From the NCBI GenBank assembly GCA_030849075.1, contig JASAOO010003391.1, positions 1-52,971 on the forward strand: DNA of 52,971 bases, written 5' to 3'. The DNA comes from Zelonia costaricensis. Its lineage: Eukaryota > Euglenozoa > Kinetoplastea > Trypanosomatida > Trypanosomatidae. Under the pieces are notes generated by a model. That model was not told the DNA's origin. It searched no databases and saw only the letters and a list, made by a program, of their open reading frames with translations. The translations under genes and the position numbers were made by a program. Below are positions 19,739 to 28,606 of this stretch, in pieces (within the stretch, counting starts at the first letter, position 1; each line of letters opens with the position of its first letter).

Positions 19739-20679
19739 CGTTGTGGAGAGAATGAGGGTTCGATTGAGTCGCGGGGGTTGCAGGAGATTGAGAAGCGAGC
19801 GATGCACAAAGACCCCTAAAGCAGAGAGAGGCAGGCAGGCAGGTGGGCTCTGTTCCCCATGGACAAGCACGGTATCACCGACAAGCGTGTGTGCAAATGC
19901 GTGTCTGTGTGCGTTGGTGCGCGAGCCGACGGGAAGCTGGGGACGAGACGGGACGGCCTCGCTGCGGCACTTCACCCGTCCCTGCTATCTCAAGTTGGGG
20001 GAGGCGGCGCGAAGAGAGCGGAAGAGCGAGTGTTGACGGCGCACCCCTGCCCACGCCGCACGCGCACGCGCACCCTCCCCGGCTTCCTCTCCTCCACTCC
20101 CCGAGCCTTCACCGCGTACCGCCTGCCCCGACACCGTGTGGGGGGAGCCAACGCAGAGTCTTCGCTTTCGTCCGTGACGCGTCTGGCACGCCAAGCACGA
20201 TGGAGCGCTGGCCCGGTTGTCATTTGGTTTTGTAGTGTTTGTGCGCGTGCACGCGACGTCGCCCGTGATCGGGGGTGCGGTGGTGTGAGAGTGAGAAAGG
20301 AAGCCAGAGGGAGGCTACGAGAAGAGCCACCAAGGGGAGGAGAGGCAGGTCTGCTGCCCGCGCATCAGCGCTTGCCTGTTCGTTCGTGTCTGCATGCCAT
20401 CGGGAGTCGGAGACGGTGTGGAACACGGAAAAGAAACCCCGGCGGTGGTGGTGGTGGTGGTGGTGACGGCGGTAGAGAGGCGGGTCGGCGTGATGGCAAT
20501 CAGCCGCAGAGTTCTGGTGGGACGCGTGCGTGTGAGGGAAGAAGAAGCCGAGGGTGGGAGTCATGAGCATCTACGAGCGCGCCACGCCTGTGCTCCTCCC
20601 TCCCTGCCCCCCCCCACCTACCCTTTCCACACGACCTCGCGACCGTCCCTTCCTTCCCCCTCGTCCGGTCTCCTCCCTC
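18821..20679. other. Spacer between second element and thioredoxin gene
   Basis: There are 1.9 kb with no convincing gene. Element-like lower-GC sequence persists to about 19,300. After that come CTCTC repeats near 19,496-19,520, (TG)n at 19,704-19,738 and a (GGT)n run at about 20,441-20,463. The part next to 20,680 should hold the 3' UTR of the thioredoxin gene. Confidence 0.55.
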
Positions 20680-21003
20680 TCACGGCTTGCTGACCTCGTC
20701 GCGGATTTTCGCCTTGAGCTGCGGCAGGTCCGCCCCGATTACGTAGCCGAGCATCTGCCCCCCCTTCACCAGCATGAAAGTCGGCAGCTGCATCACGCGA
20801 CACTTCGACACAATTTCCGTGTTGTTGTCCGCGTCGACCCGGGCAAAGCGCACATTCGCGAACTCGTACGTCAGCTTCTCGAGGTCCTTCTCGATCGTCT
20901 TGCACGGGCCACACCACACTGCACTAAAGCACACCACCGTCAGCATCGACTCGTTCGCGATCTCGCGAAACTGCTCGACCCCGTACACCTCCGTAAAAGG
21001 CAT
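20680..21003 (-). CDS. TRX: Thioredoxin
   Basis: This 107-residue single-domain thioredoxin has the classical active site WCGPC with Cys31 and Cys34, Asp57 and Asp59 in the central strand, and the cis-proline at Pro74 (QLPTF). The terminal GADLPQLKAKI helix is as usual, and the length is typical. There is no targeting sequence, so it is probably cytosolic. In trypanosomatids, thioredoxin is reduced mainly by trypanothione and not by a dedicated thioredoxin reductase, and feeds electrons to ribonucleotide reductase and peroxiredoxins. That is lineage knowledge, not seen in the sequence. It sits between the pseudouridine synthase and enkurin genes on the same strand. Confidence 0.95.
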   Translation of the reverse strand: MPFTEVYGVEQFREIANESMLTVVCFSAVWCGPCKTIEKDLEKLTYEFANVRFARVDADNNTEIVSKCRVMQLPTFMLVKGGQMLGYVIGADLPQLKAKIRDEVSKP

Positions 21004-22021
21004 GGCGACTTGATCGAGCTTGCTAAGAGAAAAAAAGGGGAGAAGAGGGTAGAGAAGACACAGGAGAGGATGGAAGAGCGAGAGCGGAGTTCAGTCTCCC
21101 TCCCCTGTCCACGCAACACCAGCAGCAGCAGGCGTGCGTGTGTGTCTGGGGGCGCCTCCGCGCGCGTCTACGTAAAAGGTGTATTCGTGTGTTGGTGTGA
21201 GCGCGTGCGTGTTTGTTTGTGAAGATAAAGCCCTTAAGAAGGTGGTGTACAACGATGGGGAAGCGGGTGAGTCCGGGGGGGAGTCAGGGGGTGGCCCGCG
21301 AAGGGAGGAAGAGCGAGGTGAAGAAATGCAGTCTAAGGGCAGGCACAGTGACGGCGGTGAGCTACGCGGTCGTCAAGTGACTCTTTTCCGTCGATGCGCG
21401 TTTCCTCCCGAGTGTGTGTGTGAGTGTGTTTGTGTACGCCGGAATGCAGCGTGAGCGTTGGCAACAATGCAAGACAGGGAATGACGAAATAAGAAAAGGT
21501 GGAGGAGGAAGTGCTCACCAACGGCTGTGCAGCGTGCAGTCCGGGCAAGAAACCTGAAGGAGGCCATGGACGGGGTGGAGCAAGCGTCCGGCTCTCGAGT
21601 AGCACCTCTGCTCGCAGGTCACCACCGACCGCCTATAATGCACCCTTCTCGCGGGAGCAGTGCTCAGCACCTCCGCGCTCTTGCTCCTTCGTCGTGCAGA
21701 CCTTCGTCAACCGCACCGCAGTGGATGCCGACGCTTGCATCGCCGCTGCCCTCACCTCCTGTGTGTGTCTTCGGCGGTGTAGTGGAGGAGGCCGGTTGAG
21801 CCACACAAACGAAACCTGTGAAAGAAAGGGGAGAAGAGAGGTGACGGACGCTGACCGAGAAAACCGCGCGGGTGACGCCGGTGGGTGCCATCGTGCGTGT
21901 GTGTGTGTGTATTCTGTGGGAGCAGAGAGGCTGCGCGACAAGCCTTCCTCCATGTCTCTCTTCCTCCCCCCCCCCTGCAGCTTTCGCGAACGACAACTTA
22001 GCGCAGCGCCTCCCCTCCCCG
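21004..22021. other. Spacer between pseudouridine synthase and thioredoxin genes
   Basis: No gene was seen in about 1 kb. It contains TG-rich stretches near 21,180-21,230, 21,412-21,436 and 21,897-21,912, and a C-run at about 21,966-21,975. Confidence 0.6.
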
Positions 22022-23290
22022 TTAACCGGGGATGAGCGGGTCATCGGCATTGACCGGCCAGCCAAGCCGCCGAAACGTCTTCTCCATGTGCGGCGGCAGC
22101 GGCGCCGTCACGCAGACGAACTCGCCAGCGCCGTTCTTATACGGCAGCTGGATCTTGCGATGGTGCAGGTGCAGCGGGACGTCCTTCTTGTCGGGGTCCC
22201 AGAAGAGCGACAGCGACTGCGGGAAGGCGCTCTCGCCGCCGTACCGCGCATCGCCCAGCAGCGGCGTCCGCAGCGCGTGGGCGGCCATGATGCGCTCCTG
22301 ATGCCGGCGTGTCGTGAGCGGGTAAAAGGAGACAAAGCTGCCGAACTCCAGCGCCGTCGCGTTCACCACAAACTCGGCGATGCCCACCTTCGAAGTGGCT
22401 GTTGGGGTCGGCCGCGCCACGATCACATCGCTCGCCTCCCCCTTCCTCTGCACTTCGAAGTGCATGCGGATGCGTCCGAAGTTCACCGGCGGCTTGCCCA
22501 CCGCGAAGCCCCAGTACACGCTGTTCGGCACGACCCGCTTCACAAACATGCGGCCAAGCATGCGGTGCGCGTTCGCCGTGCGGGCGAGGACGACGCAGCC
22601 GCTCGTCTCTGCATCGAGGTTGTGACACACGATGGGCACCTGCGTGTTCGTGTACCGCCATGCCGGCAGCAGATCGGCAATGTTCATCGCCAGCGGGTCG
22701 CGCGTCGGCATCATGGGCACGCCGCTCGGCTTGTTGATCACAATCACGTGCTCGTTCTTGAAAAGCACCATCTCCTGTGCCATCTCGCGTGCCCGCGCGG
22801 AGAGGTGAAAGCGCGGCTGTCGCTTTGGCGGCGAGCTGGACGAGCCAGACGCACTCCTCTCGCCGGCCTCCACGCTCGTTTCCACCCCGCTCGGCGGTGC
22901 GAGCTGTCGCGCCCAGAAGCTCGCGGTCGGTACCACGACGAGCTCGTCGAACTCGAGACGGTCCGTCAGGCGCGTGTAGCGCTTCTTGCCGTTCTTGCGG
23001 TAGCGGTAGATGTGGCCCTGCTGCACCAGCCGCTTCACCGTCTCGTAGTCCCACTCGGGGTGGTGCTGTGCGAGGAAGTCATCGACGCGCTGGCCAAACC
23101 AGTCCTGGGTAACGACGTGGTACTGAAGGTCGTCTGCGCGGCGTGCCAGCTCGTCGCGCGCGCGCAGGGAAAGGGGAATGTGCTGCCGGCGGCGCTGCTC
23201 CACTGGGGCCCTCTGCGGCACCGGCTCCAGATCCGTCACGTGCTTCAAGAAGGATGGCTGCCATGCCAGGAGAAGGGCAAGCCGCCGCAT
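22022..23290 (-). CDS. RluA-family RNA pseudouridine synthase, probably mitochondrial
   Basis: The protein has 422 residues from the ATG at 23290. The frame is open to 23671 but lacks protein-like character there. The first 20 residues (MRRLALLLAWQPSFLKHV) look like a mitochondrial presequence. Residues 66-123 fit an S4-like RNA-binding module (QRVDDFLAQHH, then VKRLVQQGHIYR). The catalytic motif HNLDAETSG places the nucleophilic Asp at residue 226, followed by CVVLARTANAHRML as in RluA/RluD enzymes. The later HQERIMAAHALRTPLLGDARYGG matches the conserved C-terminal H-Q-I-R-x-H and G-D-x-x-Y-G block. It should convert uridine to pseudouridine in structured RNA, likely mitoribosomal or tRNA. 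The HxLDxxTSG Arg is Ala (usual LDRxTSG), a mild departure. Confidence 0.9.
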   Translation of the reverse strand: MRRLALLLAWQPSFLKHVTDLEPVPQRAPVEQRRRQHIPLSLRARDELARRADDLQYHVVTQDWFGQRVDDFLAQHHPEWDYETVKRLVQQGHIYRYRKNGKKRYTRLTDRLEFDELVVVPTASFWARQLAPPSGVETSVEAGERSASGSSSSPPKRQPRFHLSARAREMAQEMVLFKNEHVIVINKPSGVPMMPTRDPLAMNIADLLPAWRYTNTQVPIVCHNLDAETSGCVVLARTANAHRMLGRMFVKRVVPNSVYWGFAVGKPPVNFGRIRMHFEVQRKGEASDVIVARPTPTATSKVGIAEFVVNATALEFGSFVSFYPLTTRRHQERIMAAHALRTPLLGDARYGGESAFPQSLSLFWDPDKKDVPLHLHHRKIQLPYKNGAGEFVCVTAPLPPHMEKTFRRLGWPVNADDPLIPG

Positions 23291-24245
23291 GGCCGCGAAG
23301 AGGTCACGCAGACCGTCGTGCAGGGCCTGTTCTCCTTGGTGCGTGGGAGTGAGAGAGAAGAGCACGCAGGCTCCTTTATGGTCGCTCCTTATTGGCTTCC
23401 GCTGCTGTGAAACGCGAAAGCGGGCTTTGTGCGGCAGTCCTGCACAAGGCGGCTGAGACCCACACGCACGGGGGGAATACGCAAGAGGAGGAAGGAGAAA
23501 GGCCAAGGGGCGTGAAGAGGTCACACCAAAGACAACGCAGTACGGCGGAAGCACTACAGTGCGCCGTGGAGAGAGCACGTCGAAGCGATTCGACAACAGA
23601 GACACCGCCAAGTTCCGCACGGAGGTGACAGCCGCGGGTGGACTATTCGCAGCCTGCCCTTCCCTCCCCACTCACCCGCGGTTAAACTCTGCAGGACTGC
23701 TTTTGGCCCGCGATGAAAACGCGCACCGAGCACGAGATGTGGCATTGGACAGAGTGAACCAGCCCACGCACACACACTTCATCACGTCTCACCGCCCCAC
23801 TTTCTCTCCTGGCTGCGACAGGATGTGTGGGCCATGTGGTGGTAGTATTTGATCCTCGCCTTTCCTCTTGTCGGTTTGTGTATGTACGTATGTGTGTGTG
23901 TGTGAGAGAGAGATGAGCGTCGCGAAAACAGAAAAAACCACAACAGCGCTGAAGCTTCTTTTCTTCTTTTGCGGAAGGCAGAGCCTGCCGTGCCACGCCG
24001 CGGCGCAGCTGCAGCCCTCTGGTCACAGGCAATCTGTAAGCTCAACAGTCTTCGCAGCAGGGCACGTAAACACACAAAAAAAAGGAGAAGACAAGAGAGA
24101 GACGTAGGACAGTGAAACGGGGCCCAATAGGGAAAAGGTGCGTCGCCCTAAGACTCAGCCTACGTGGCCGAACGCGCACGAGGTGTCATACATACCCCTC
24201 CCTTGCCCCGCTTCCCTACACTCCCCCCTTTCTTCTGCGACACGG
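23291..24245. other. Spacer upstream of the pseudouridine synthase gene
   Basis: No gene was seen. The open frame of the pseudouridine synthase continues to 23,671 but reads as low-quality basic sequence. A TG tract lies at about 23,878-23,902 and an A-run near 24,076. Confidence 0.55.
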
Positions 24246-24764
24246 CTACTGGGGCTTTGAGTTCGCTTCACCCGCCCCAGAAGCGTTGCCGAGGGGCTCG
24301 GCCCCGAGGTCCTCCATCATGTGGGCATACTTTGGCGCATAGTCGTGCTTCCACGCGCGAATCGCATCCGGCGCTTTTACCTTGAAGGCCTCCATCTTCC
24401 CAGCCATGCGCCTCTCGTGGTACTTGAGCAGCTCGCCTCGCAGGTACATGATGCGGTAACGCTGATAGTTCTCCTCGCGATTCACCTCCTGCGCGCAGTC
24501 GTTCATCGCATCCCGGTGGGGGTAGCACAGCTTCATGTTGTACGGCTTCTGGCTGTTGACGCACTGCTCGTACTTCTGGATGAAGGGGAAGCACTTGCGT
24601 GTCGTCTCCTCCTTCATGCGAGCTATGATGCCGTCGTGGATGCGGTGCTGCAGGTGGCGCTGAACCTCCAGCGGAGTGCGCGCCATCATCTCCTCCAGCT
24701 CGGCATTCAGGATCTTGTCCGTCTCGTCATACCCGATCTGGTCCGACTTGTCGTAGGAGGACAT
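24246..24764 (-). CDS. Twin CX9C mitochondrial protein, Cmc1-like
   Basis: The protein has 172 residues from the ATG at 24764 (MSSYDKSDQIGYDE). The frame runs to 24953 but the upstream part is UTR-like. Cys58-x9-Cys68 and Cys80-x9-Cys90 form a textbook twin CX9C helical hairpin (CFPFIQKYEQC and CYPHRDAMNDC), as in Cmc1/COX17-type proteins oxidised by Mia40/Erv1 in the mitochondrial intermembrane space. The proteins of this fold that resemble it most act in cytochrome c oxidase assembly. A charged helical tail of about 75 residues with a Tyr/Arg-rich middle (YQRYRIMYLRGELLKYHERR) follows and is longer than in yeast Cmc1. The exact orthology is inferred. Confidence 0.78.
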   Translation of the reverse strand: MSSYDKSDQIGYDETDKILNAELEEMMARTPLEVQRHLQHRIHDGIIARMKEETTRKCFPFIQKYEQCVNSQKPYNMKLCYPHRDAMNDCAQEVNREENYQRYRIMYLRGELLKYHERRMAGKMEAFKVKAPDAIRAWKHDYAPKYAHMMEDLGAEPLGNASGAGEANSKPQ

Positions 24765-25843
24765 GATGGCGGCTAGCGGTAGTACCTTTTTTCTTTTCCT
24801 TTCCCGAGTGATGGAGAGCGATTGCACTTGTGTGCGGACGGAAGTGCGCGTCCGACTTCTTTGTTTTCCGCTGGAGTGTCGTCTGTGAAGAGTTTGTGTG
24901 TGGCGGAGGTGCGTTGAGCTGGCCGCACACGTGCCTCGCTGGGGCCAGAACACGTCTGCGAGGAATACGCAAGTCCGGTGCAGGAGCTTCCTATGAGAAC
25001 TGTCTGAGCCGAGAACCCTGCCTCACATGCACGCAGCTTTCGTCGCGACGAACAAGTGGATTGCAACAGCGGGGGAAAACAAGTGCAAAAGAGGCCAGCA
25101 TGTGGATAGCAAGACAGTCCGCTGGCAGAAAACCGCCTGCGCGAGGTCGGCATACGACGCGCACAAATTGTCGGTACGAATCAGACACAGAATGCCCCCG
25201 CACCGACACTGTGCACGCTAGAGCCTAGGAGCTCTGTGCATCAGCGCCAGCTTCTTCCCTCAGGTAGAGGAAGAGGCGCAGAAAAACAAAAGGCAGCTCT
25301 TGACTACTGCTTCGAGGTGAAGCAGCGGCAGTGGCTCGACGCACGCCTACAACTGTCAAGATCGTGTTGGTGGTCTTAGCATTCCCGTGCGTACTTGGGG
25401 GAGAAGAAGCAAAAGACAAGAGACCGTCTCCTCCGGCGGGCATAGCCGACCCGTGCCCCGGCAGCAGAGGAAGGCAGTCACCTGCACAAGCACCTTTTGC
25501 TGCTCGCCGGCAGTCATCCCGACGAGGTCATAAAAACCACCTCGCGAGACACCTGCTACAGCACTCCTGGAAGAAACGCATCCCAGTGTCCGCCCTTCAT
25601 GCTTGTGAAGGCGAACAAGCGTCCTTGACTCTGGGGTGGAAGGCCTGCGCCTCTCGTAGGAACTGCTAGGGTTCCTGATGGAGCAAGAGAACGCATGCGC
25701 CAGATAAAAACGTGGGACAGAAAAGGTATGAGTGAGGAAAGCAAGTAGCGTTTGTCTGTTTTTTTTTCTTTTTCTTTCTTTTCAACCGTTTGAGAAGCGA
25801 AGATCCCGATCGACGTGCAAAAGAGCGCTTGCTTGTGTGAGGG
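24765..25843. other. Spacer between SERF and CX9C genes
   Basis: There is 1.1 kb with no convincing coding sequence. Lower GC than most spacers and no long CA tract suggest it could contain a diverged retroposon remnant, but I could not identify a signature. A pyrimidine-rich stretch lies at about 25,758-25,790. Confidence 0.45.
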
Positions 25844-26023
25844 TCACGAACCGCCGCCGGTCTTGCGCGACTCCGCAGCGGCCTGCTTCTGGCGCATCTT
25901 CTCGGCGTCAGCCTCCTTACGGGCGGCGTGCGACATGCCGTCCTCGCGCTGGCCCTTGGTCTTGTCCTGCTGCTTCTTTACGTTCTTCTCGCGCGCGAGG
26001 TCACGCTGGTTGCCGCGGGTCAT
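25844..26023 (-). CDS. SERF: SERF/4F5-like small basic protein
   Basis: This 59-residue protein from the ATG at 26023 starts [20 protein letters not shown] and continues with [17 protein letters not shown]. That is the conserved pattern of SERF/4F5 (MOAG-4) proteins, which are short, highly charged and lacking hydrophobic core. The frame is open to 26131 but the family begins at this Met. SERF proteins bind acidic clients and RNA and can accelerate amyloid formation in animals; the role in protists is unknown. It is short enough to be missed by length filters. It ends in a Gly-rich tail (KTGGGS). Confidence 0.9.
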   Translation of the reverse strand: MTRGNQRDLAREKNVKKQQDKTKGQREDGMSHAARKEADAEKMRQKQAAAESRKTGGGS

Positions 26024-26597
26024 CTTGAAGGCGAGATATATGCGCTTTGAGTGAAGACTGCGAACGGTGTTGCGATGGAGTCGGGGATGGGAGAGCGGGG
26101 GTGATAGCTTGGAGGACTGTATGAGGTACACTGTCTGCTTTGAGGAACGTGTGACCGAGACGGTGGGAGAGGGGCACGAGGGAGAGGGGGAAGCGGCGAA
26201 GCATGAGCAGACGAGTCCTCACAGGGCGCGCAGCGGCCAGAGGTGAGGCAAGACGCAGCTACTGAGATGCAGCTGCTGAAGAAATGCGAACGTGCAGAGG
26301 CTGGAGCGAAGATTCACGAATGCAGACATACAGGCAACACTGCAGCTCCCCTCGCCGCGATTCGCATAGGCCGCTCAAGTATCTTACTGCTGTCGTCGTC
26401 TTCGTGATTTCTAGCGGGTGCAGAATAGGAGGGTCGCAGCAGCGGTGTCGCTCCCGTCACCCGCGACTGCTTCAGGTGTAAGAAAGCCACTCACAGACAG
26501 AAAAAGAGAGGCACTGTCAAATGGCTCTCTTTTTTTTTTTTTTACAAAGCTATTTCACCCTGGTGCTTGATGAATGCGGCGCGCGGTGCAGAGATGG
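26024..26597. other. Spacer between exopolyphosphatase and SERF genes
   Basis: No gene was seen. A T-run of about 16 bases lies at 26,528-26,543. On the minus strand it is an A-run in the exopolyphosphatase 3' region, a feature often found near polyadenylation sites. Confidence 0.5.
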
Positions 26598-27761
26598 TCA
26601 CAAAAAGCTCTGCGTGCCATCGGCGAGAAACTTGGACAGCGCCGGTGCCAGCTTCTTGCGCGAAACGGATGCGTCGCTGAGCGAGTACGACGCGTACACG
26701 TATGAGCCGTCATCGAGCCGCGCCTCTGAGATCTTGGTGAACACAACCCCGTCCGGGGAGCCAGAAATAAAAGGCCTAAACACACCCAGCACTTCTGGCG
26801 TCGCGCAGAAGGTAATTCCACGAGCGTGCCGTCCCTCTACCATGCCAGAGAACACGAAAATGAGTACATCGACATTCTCTTGCTTCACGTACGCGGCGGT
26901 TTCCTTCGCGATTACCTCTGTCGTGAAGTGTGACTCCAACTCCTGGCACGAGCAGGGCACACTGCTGGTGCCGACTACCATGAGCCCGGAGCTCGTGTTT
27001 GCCTTGAAGCTGAATTGCTTGTAGTCGCGTCGCAGAATCTCTGGGACGGTGAGGTTCAGCACGTCGTCCTTCCACTTAACCAGCTTCTCGAAGAACGCCG
27101 TTGCGTCACGCGCGGCGCAGCCCTCCATCCCGCAAAGCCATTCGTAGGCCGCGATGTCCGCTGGTGTCACCTTCTTCTGCGCCGGCTCGAAGTTGACGGT
27201 ATCCAGTACAATCGGGGCCACCAGCAGGGTCGGACACGGCACCTCCTCCCCGCATTCACGGTACATCTCCGACACGAGAGTGCAGGCGGAGCCGACCGTG
27301 CGCAGAATGCGTAGCCGCGACGTCGTCTCGAGATACTCCTTCTCGTCGAAGTGGTGGTCCACGACCCCGACAACGTTGGTGGCGTAGCGGCTCTGGTTCT
27401 CACGCAGCTTGTTGTGGTCGTGCAGCACAAGAGAGGCGCTGACAGTCGAGAGGTCCAGAAAGTTGTCAGACGGCTGGCCCTTCTGCACGGACAGGAGTAG
27501 CGACGCATCGATGCCCAGCTCCTTGAAAAGGTGAGCGACGTCATTGCGCAGGCGGAGGTCCTCGCTGGCAAAGTTCAGCACCGGCACTGGGTTCTCAAAG
27601 CCGAACTTGGGCTGCATGTCGAAGAGCATGGCGAGGTAAATGCTGCCGACAATGCTGTCCATATCGCCGCCTTCGTTGCCCTGCACAACCGTGAGCGGCT
27701 GCGCCTTGCCAGACACCTTCTTGAGGCTGCGGCGCAGAAAGTCGTTGATGACAGCGGACAT
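26598..27761 (-). CDS. PPX1: DHH-family exopolyphosphatase (PPX1-like)
   Basis: The protein has 387 residues from the ATG at 27761. Its size and motifs fit the short exopolyphosphatase of Leishmania and Saccharomyces PPX1. The metal-binding blocks are GNEGGDMDSI (28-37), FASEDLRLRND (64-74), LHDHNK (113-118) and the diagnostic VVDHHFDE (133-140), with a DHHA2-like C-terminal part. It hydrolyses terminal phosphates from polyphosphate in a Mg-dependent manner; in trypanosomatids, polyphosphate is concentrated in acidocalcisomes and contributes to osmotic control. There is no obvious targeting signal. A splice acceptor about 20 bases upstream of the ATG fixes the start. It is the second gene from the strand switch. 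Confidence 0.94.
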   Translation of the reverse strand: MSAVINDFLRRSLKKVSGKAQPLTVVQGNEGGDMDSIVGSIYLAMLFDMQPKFGFENPVPVLNFASEDLRLRNDVAHLFKELGIDASLLLSVQKGQPSDNFLDLSTVSASLVLHDHNKLRENQSRYATNVVGVVDHHFDEKEYLETTSRLRILRTVGSACTLVSEMYRECGEEVPCPTLLVAPIVLDTVNFEPAQKKVTPADIAAYEWLCGMEGCAARDATAFFEKLVKWKDDVLNLTVPEILRRDYKQFSFKANTSSGLMVVGTSSVPCSCQELESHFTTEVIAKETAAYVKQENVDVLIFVFSGMVEGRHARGITFCATPEVLGVFRPFISGSPDGVVFTKISEARLDDGSYVYASYSLSDASVSRKKLAPALSKFLADGTQSFL

Positions 27762-28147
27762 TGTGGATGTGTTCACAAATCTAGTACACAAAGGAGAAAG
27801 AGGGGGAGGAAGAGTGCAGAGAAAGGCGCGGCAGGAGAAAAAAAAAGCTCGAATGTGAGATGCAAAGCAGCTGCAGACGAATGCCACTCCTCTTCTGTGC
27901 CGCCAAGCGATTTGTCCCCATTGCAGGCTGTCCAGCGCGTGCGGCGCGGCAGTAGTTTCTCGACGGAAGCCTGCTTCTGTCGTGCTGGAACGCGCGGTAT
28001 CGCACCTCTTGGTCGAACCTATTTTGCAAAGGTGGCGTGCGTTCTCTTGTCAGTGCACTTCTGTTGTATAAACGGCGCGCACAGTTAAGCCCTTTCCCTT
28101 CTCGAGCCGAACGCTGTGCACAATATCCAGAGACACAAGAGGCTCTG
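27762..28147. other. Spacer between exopolyphosphatase and the first minus-strand gene
   Basis: No gene was seen. It holds the exopolyphosphatase polypyrimidine and acceptor signals (27,781-27,850) and the 3' UTR of the gene at 28,148-28,606. Confidence 0.55.
27781..27850 (-). promoter_or_regulatory. Predicted spliced-leader acceptor for exopolyphosphatase
   Basis: On the minus strand a long CT-rich tract with a T9-10 run ends in TGTACTAG, placing an AG at 27782-27781. This would give a 5' UTR of about 19 bases before the ATG at 27761. It is predicted from sequence only. Confidence 0.55.
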
Positions 28148-28606
28148 TCACTTCTCGCCGCCGGTGGCGGGAGTCTTGGCCGGCTTAGCATTAGCGCGCC
28201 TTCCAAACGCCCGCTGGCCGACGCGCCTCAAGTAGGGGTATGTGGCAACACACAACGGAAGCTGCAGCGGCGTCCAGAGTGACATGAACAGCGACGCCGC
28301 GGTGAAATTTGCCACGAGCCGCGCGCTGACCTCGAGTCGGCCGCCGAAGAGGGACCAGCTCTTGCCTTCGATGGACTTGAGATCAATGAACCGCGAGGCA
28401 CCAAGGGAGTTCAGGACGCTGATCAGGTCTTCCTTGCCAAAGTAGTTGTAATGGAGCAGGTACGTAAATAGGCACACGAGCATCTCGTTTGTGATGAAAT
28501 AGTAGGCTGCCAGCGGCGCGCCGTGCTCCACGACGAGCGCCCGCATCGACATGGGCCGCCTGCACGGCGCCGCCACGCGTGCGTTGCGCAGGCGACGGGA
28601 CAGCAT
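28148..28606 (-). CDS. Small mitochondrial-type membrane protein, possible FAM210/DUF1279-like
   Basis: The 152-residue protein starts MLSRRLRNARVAAPCRRP, an Arg-rich amphipathic mitochondrial presequence. Two hydrophobic helices follow: about 30-54 (LAAYYFITNEMLVCLFTYLLHYNYF) and about 96-120 (NFTAASLFMSLWTPLQLPLCVA), then a basic tail with Lys/Ala/Pro. The HGAPLAAYYFITNEM start of the first helix and the PLQLPLC part of the second resemble the arrangement of FAM210-like inner-membrane proteins, but the match is weak. It is the first gene on the minus side of the strand switch, immediately downstream of the presumed initiation zone. Confidence 0.7.
   Translation of the reverse strand: MLSRRLRNARVAAPCRRPMSMRALVVEHGAPLAAYYFITNEMLVCLFTYLLHYNYFGKEDLISVLNSLGASRFIDLKSIEGKSWSLFGGRLEVSARLVANFTAASLFMSLWTPLQLPLCVATYPYLRRVGQRAFGRRANAKPAKTPATGGEK

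Noticed and set aside
20394..20693. Frame with (Trp/Val)n from a (GGT)n run
   Set aside because: Translated simple repeat, no coding evidence.
21872..23410. 512-codon open frame on the plus strand
   Set aside because: It lies antisense to the pseudouridine synthase, which has intact family motifs; this frame reads as His/Arg-rich antisense translation.
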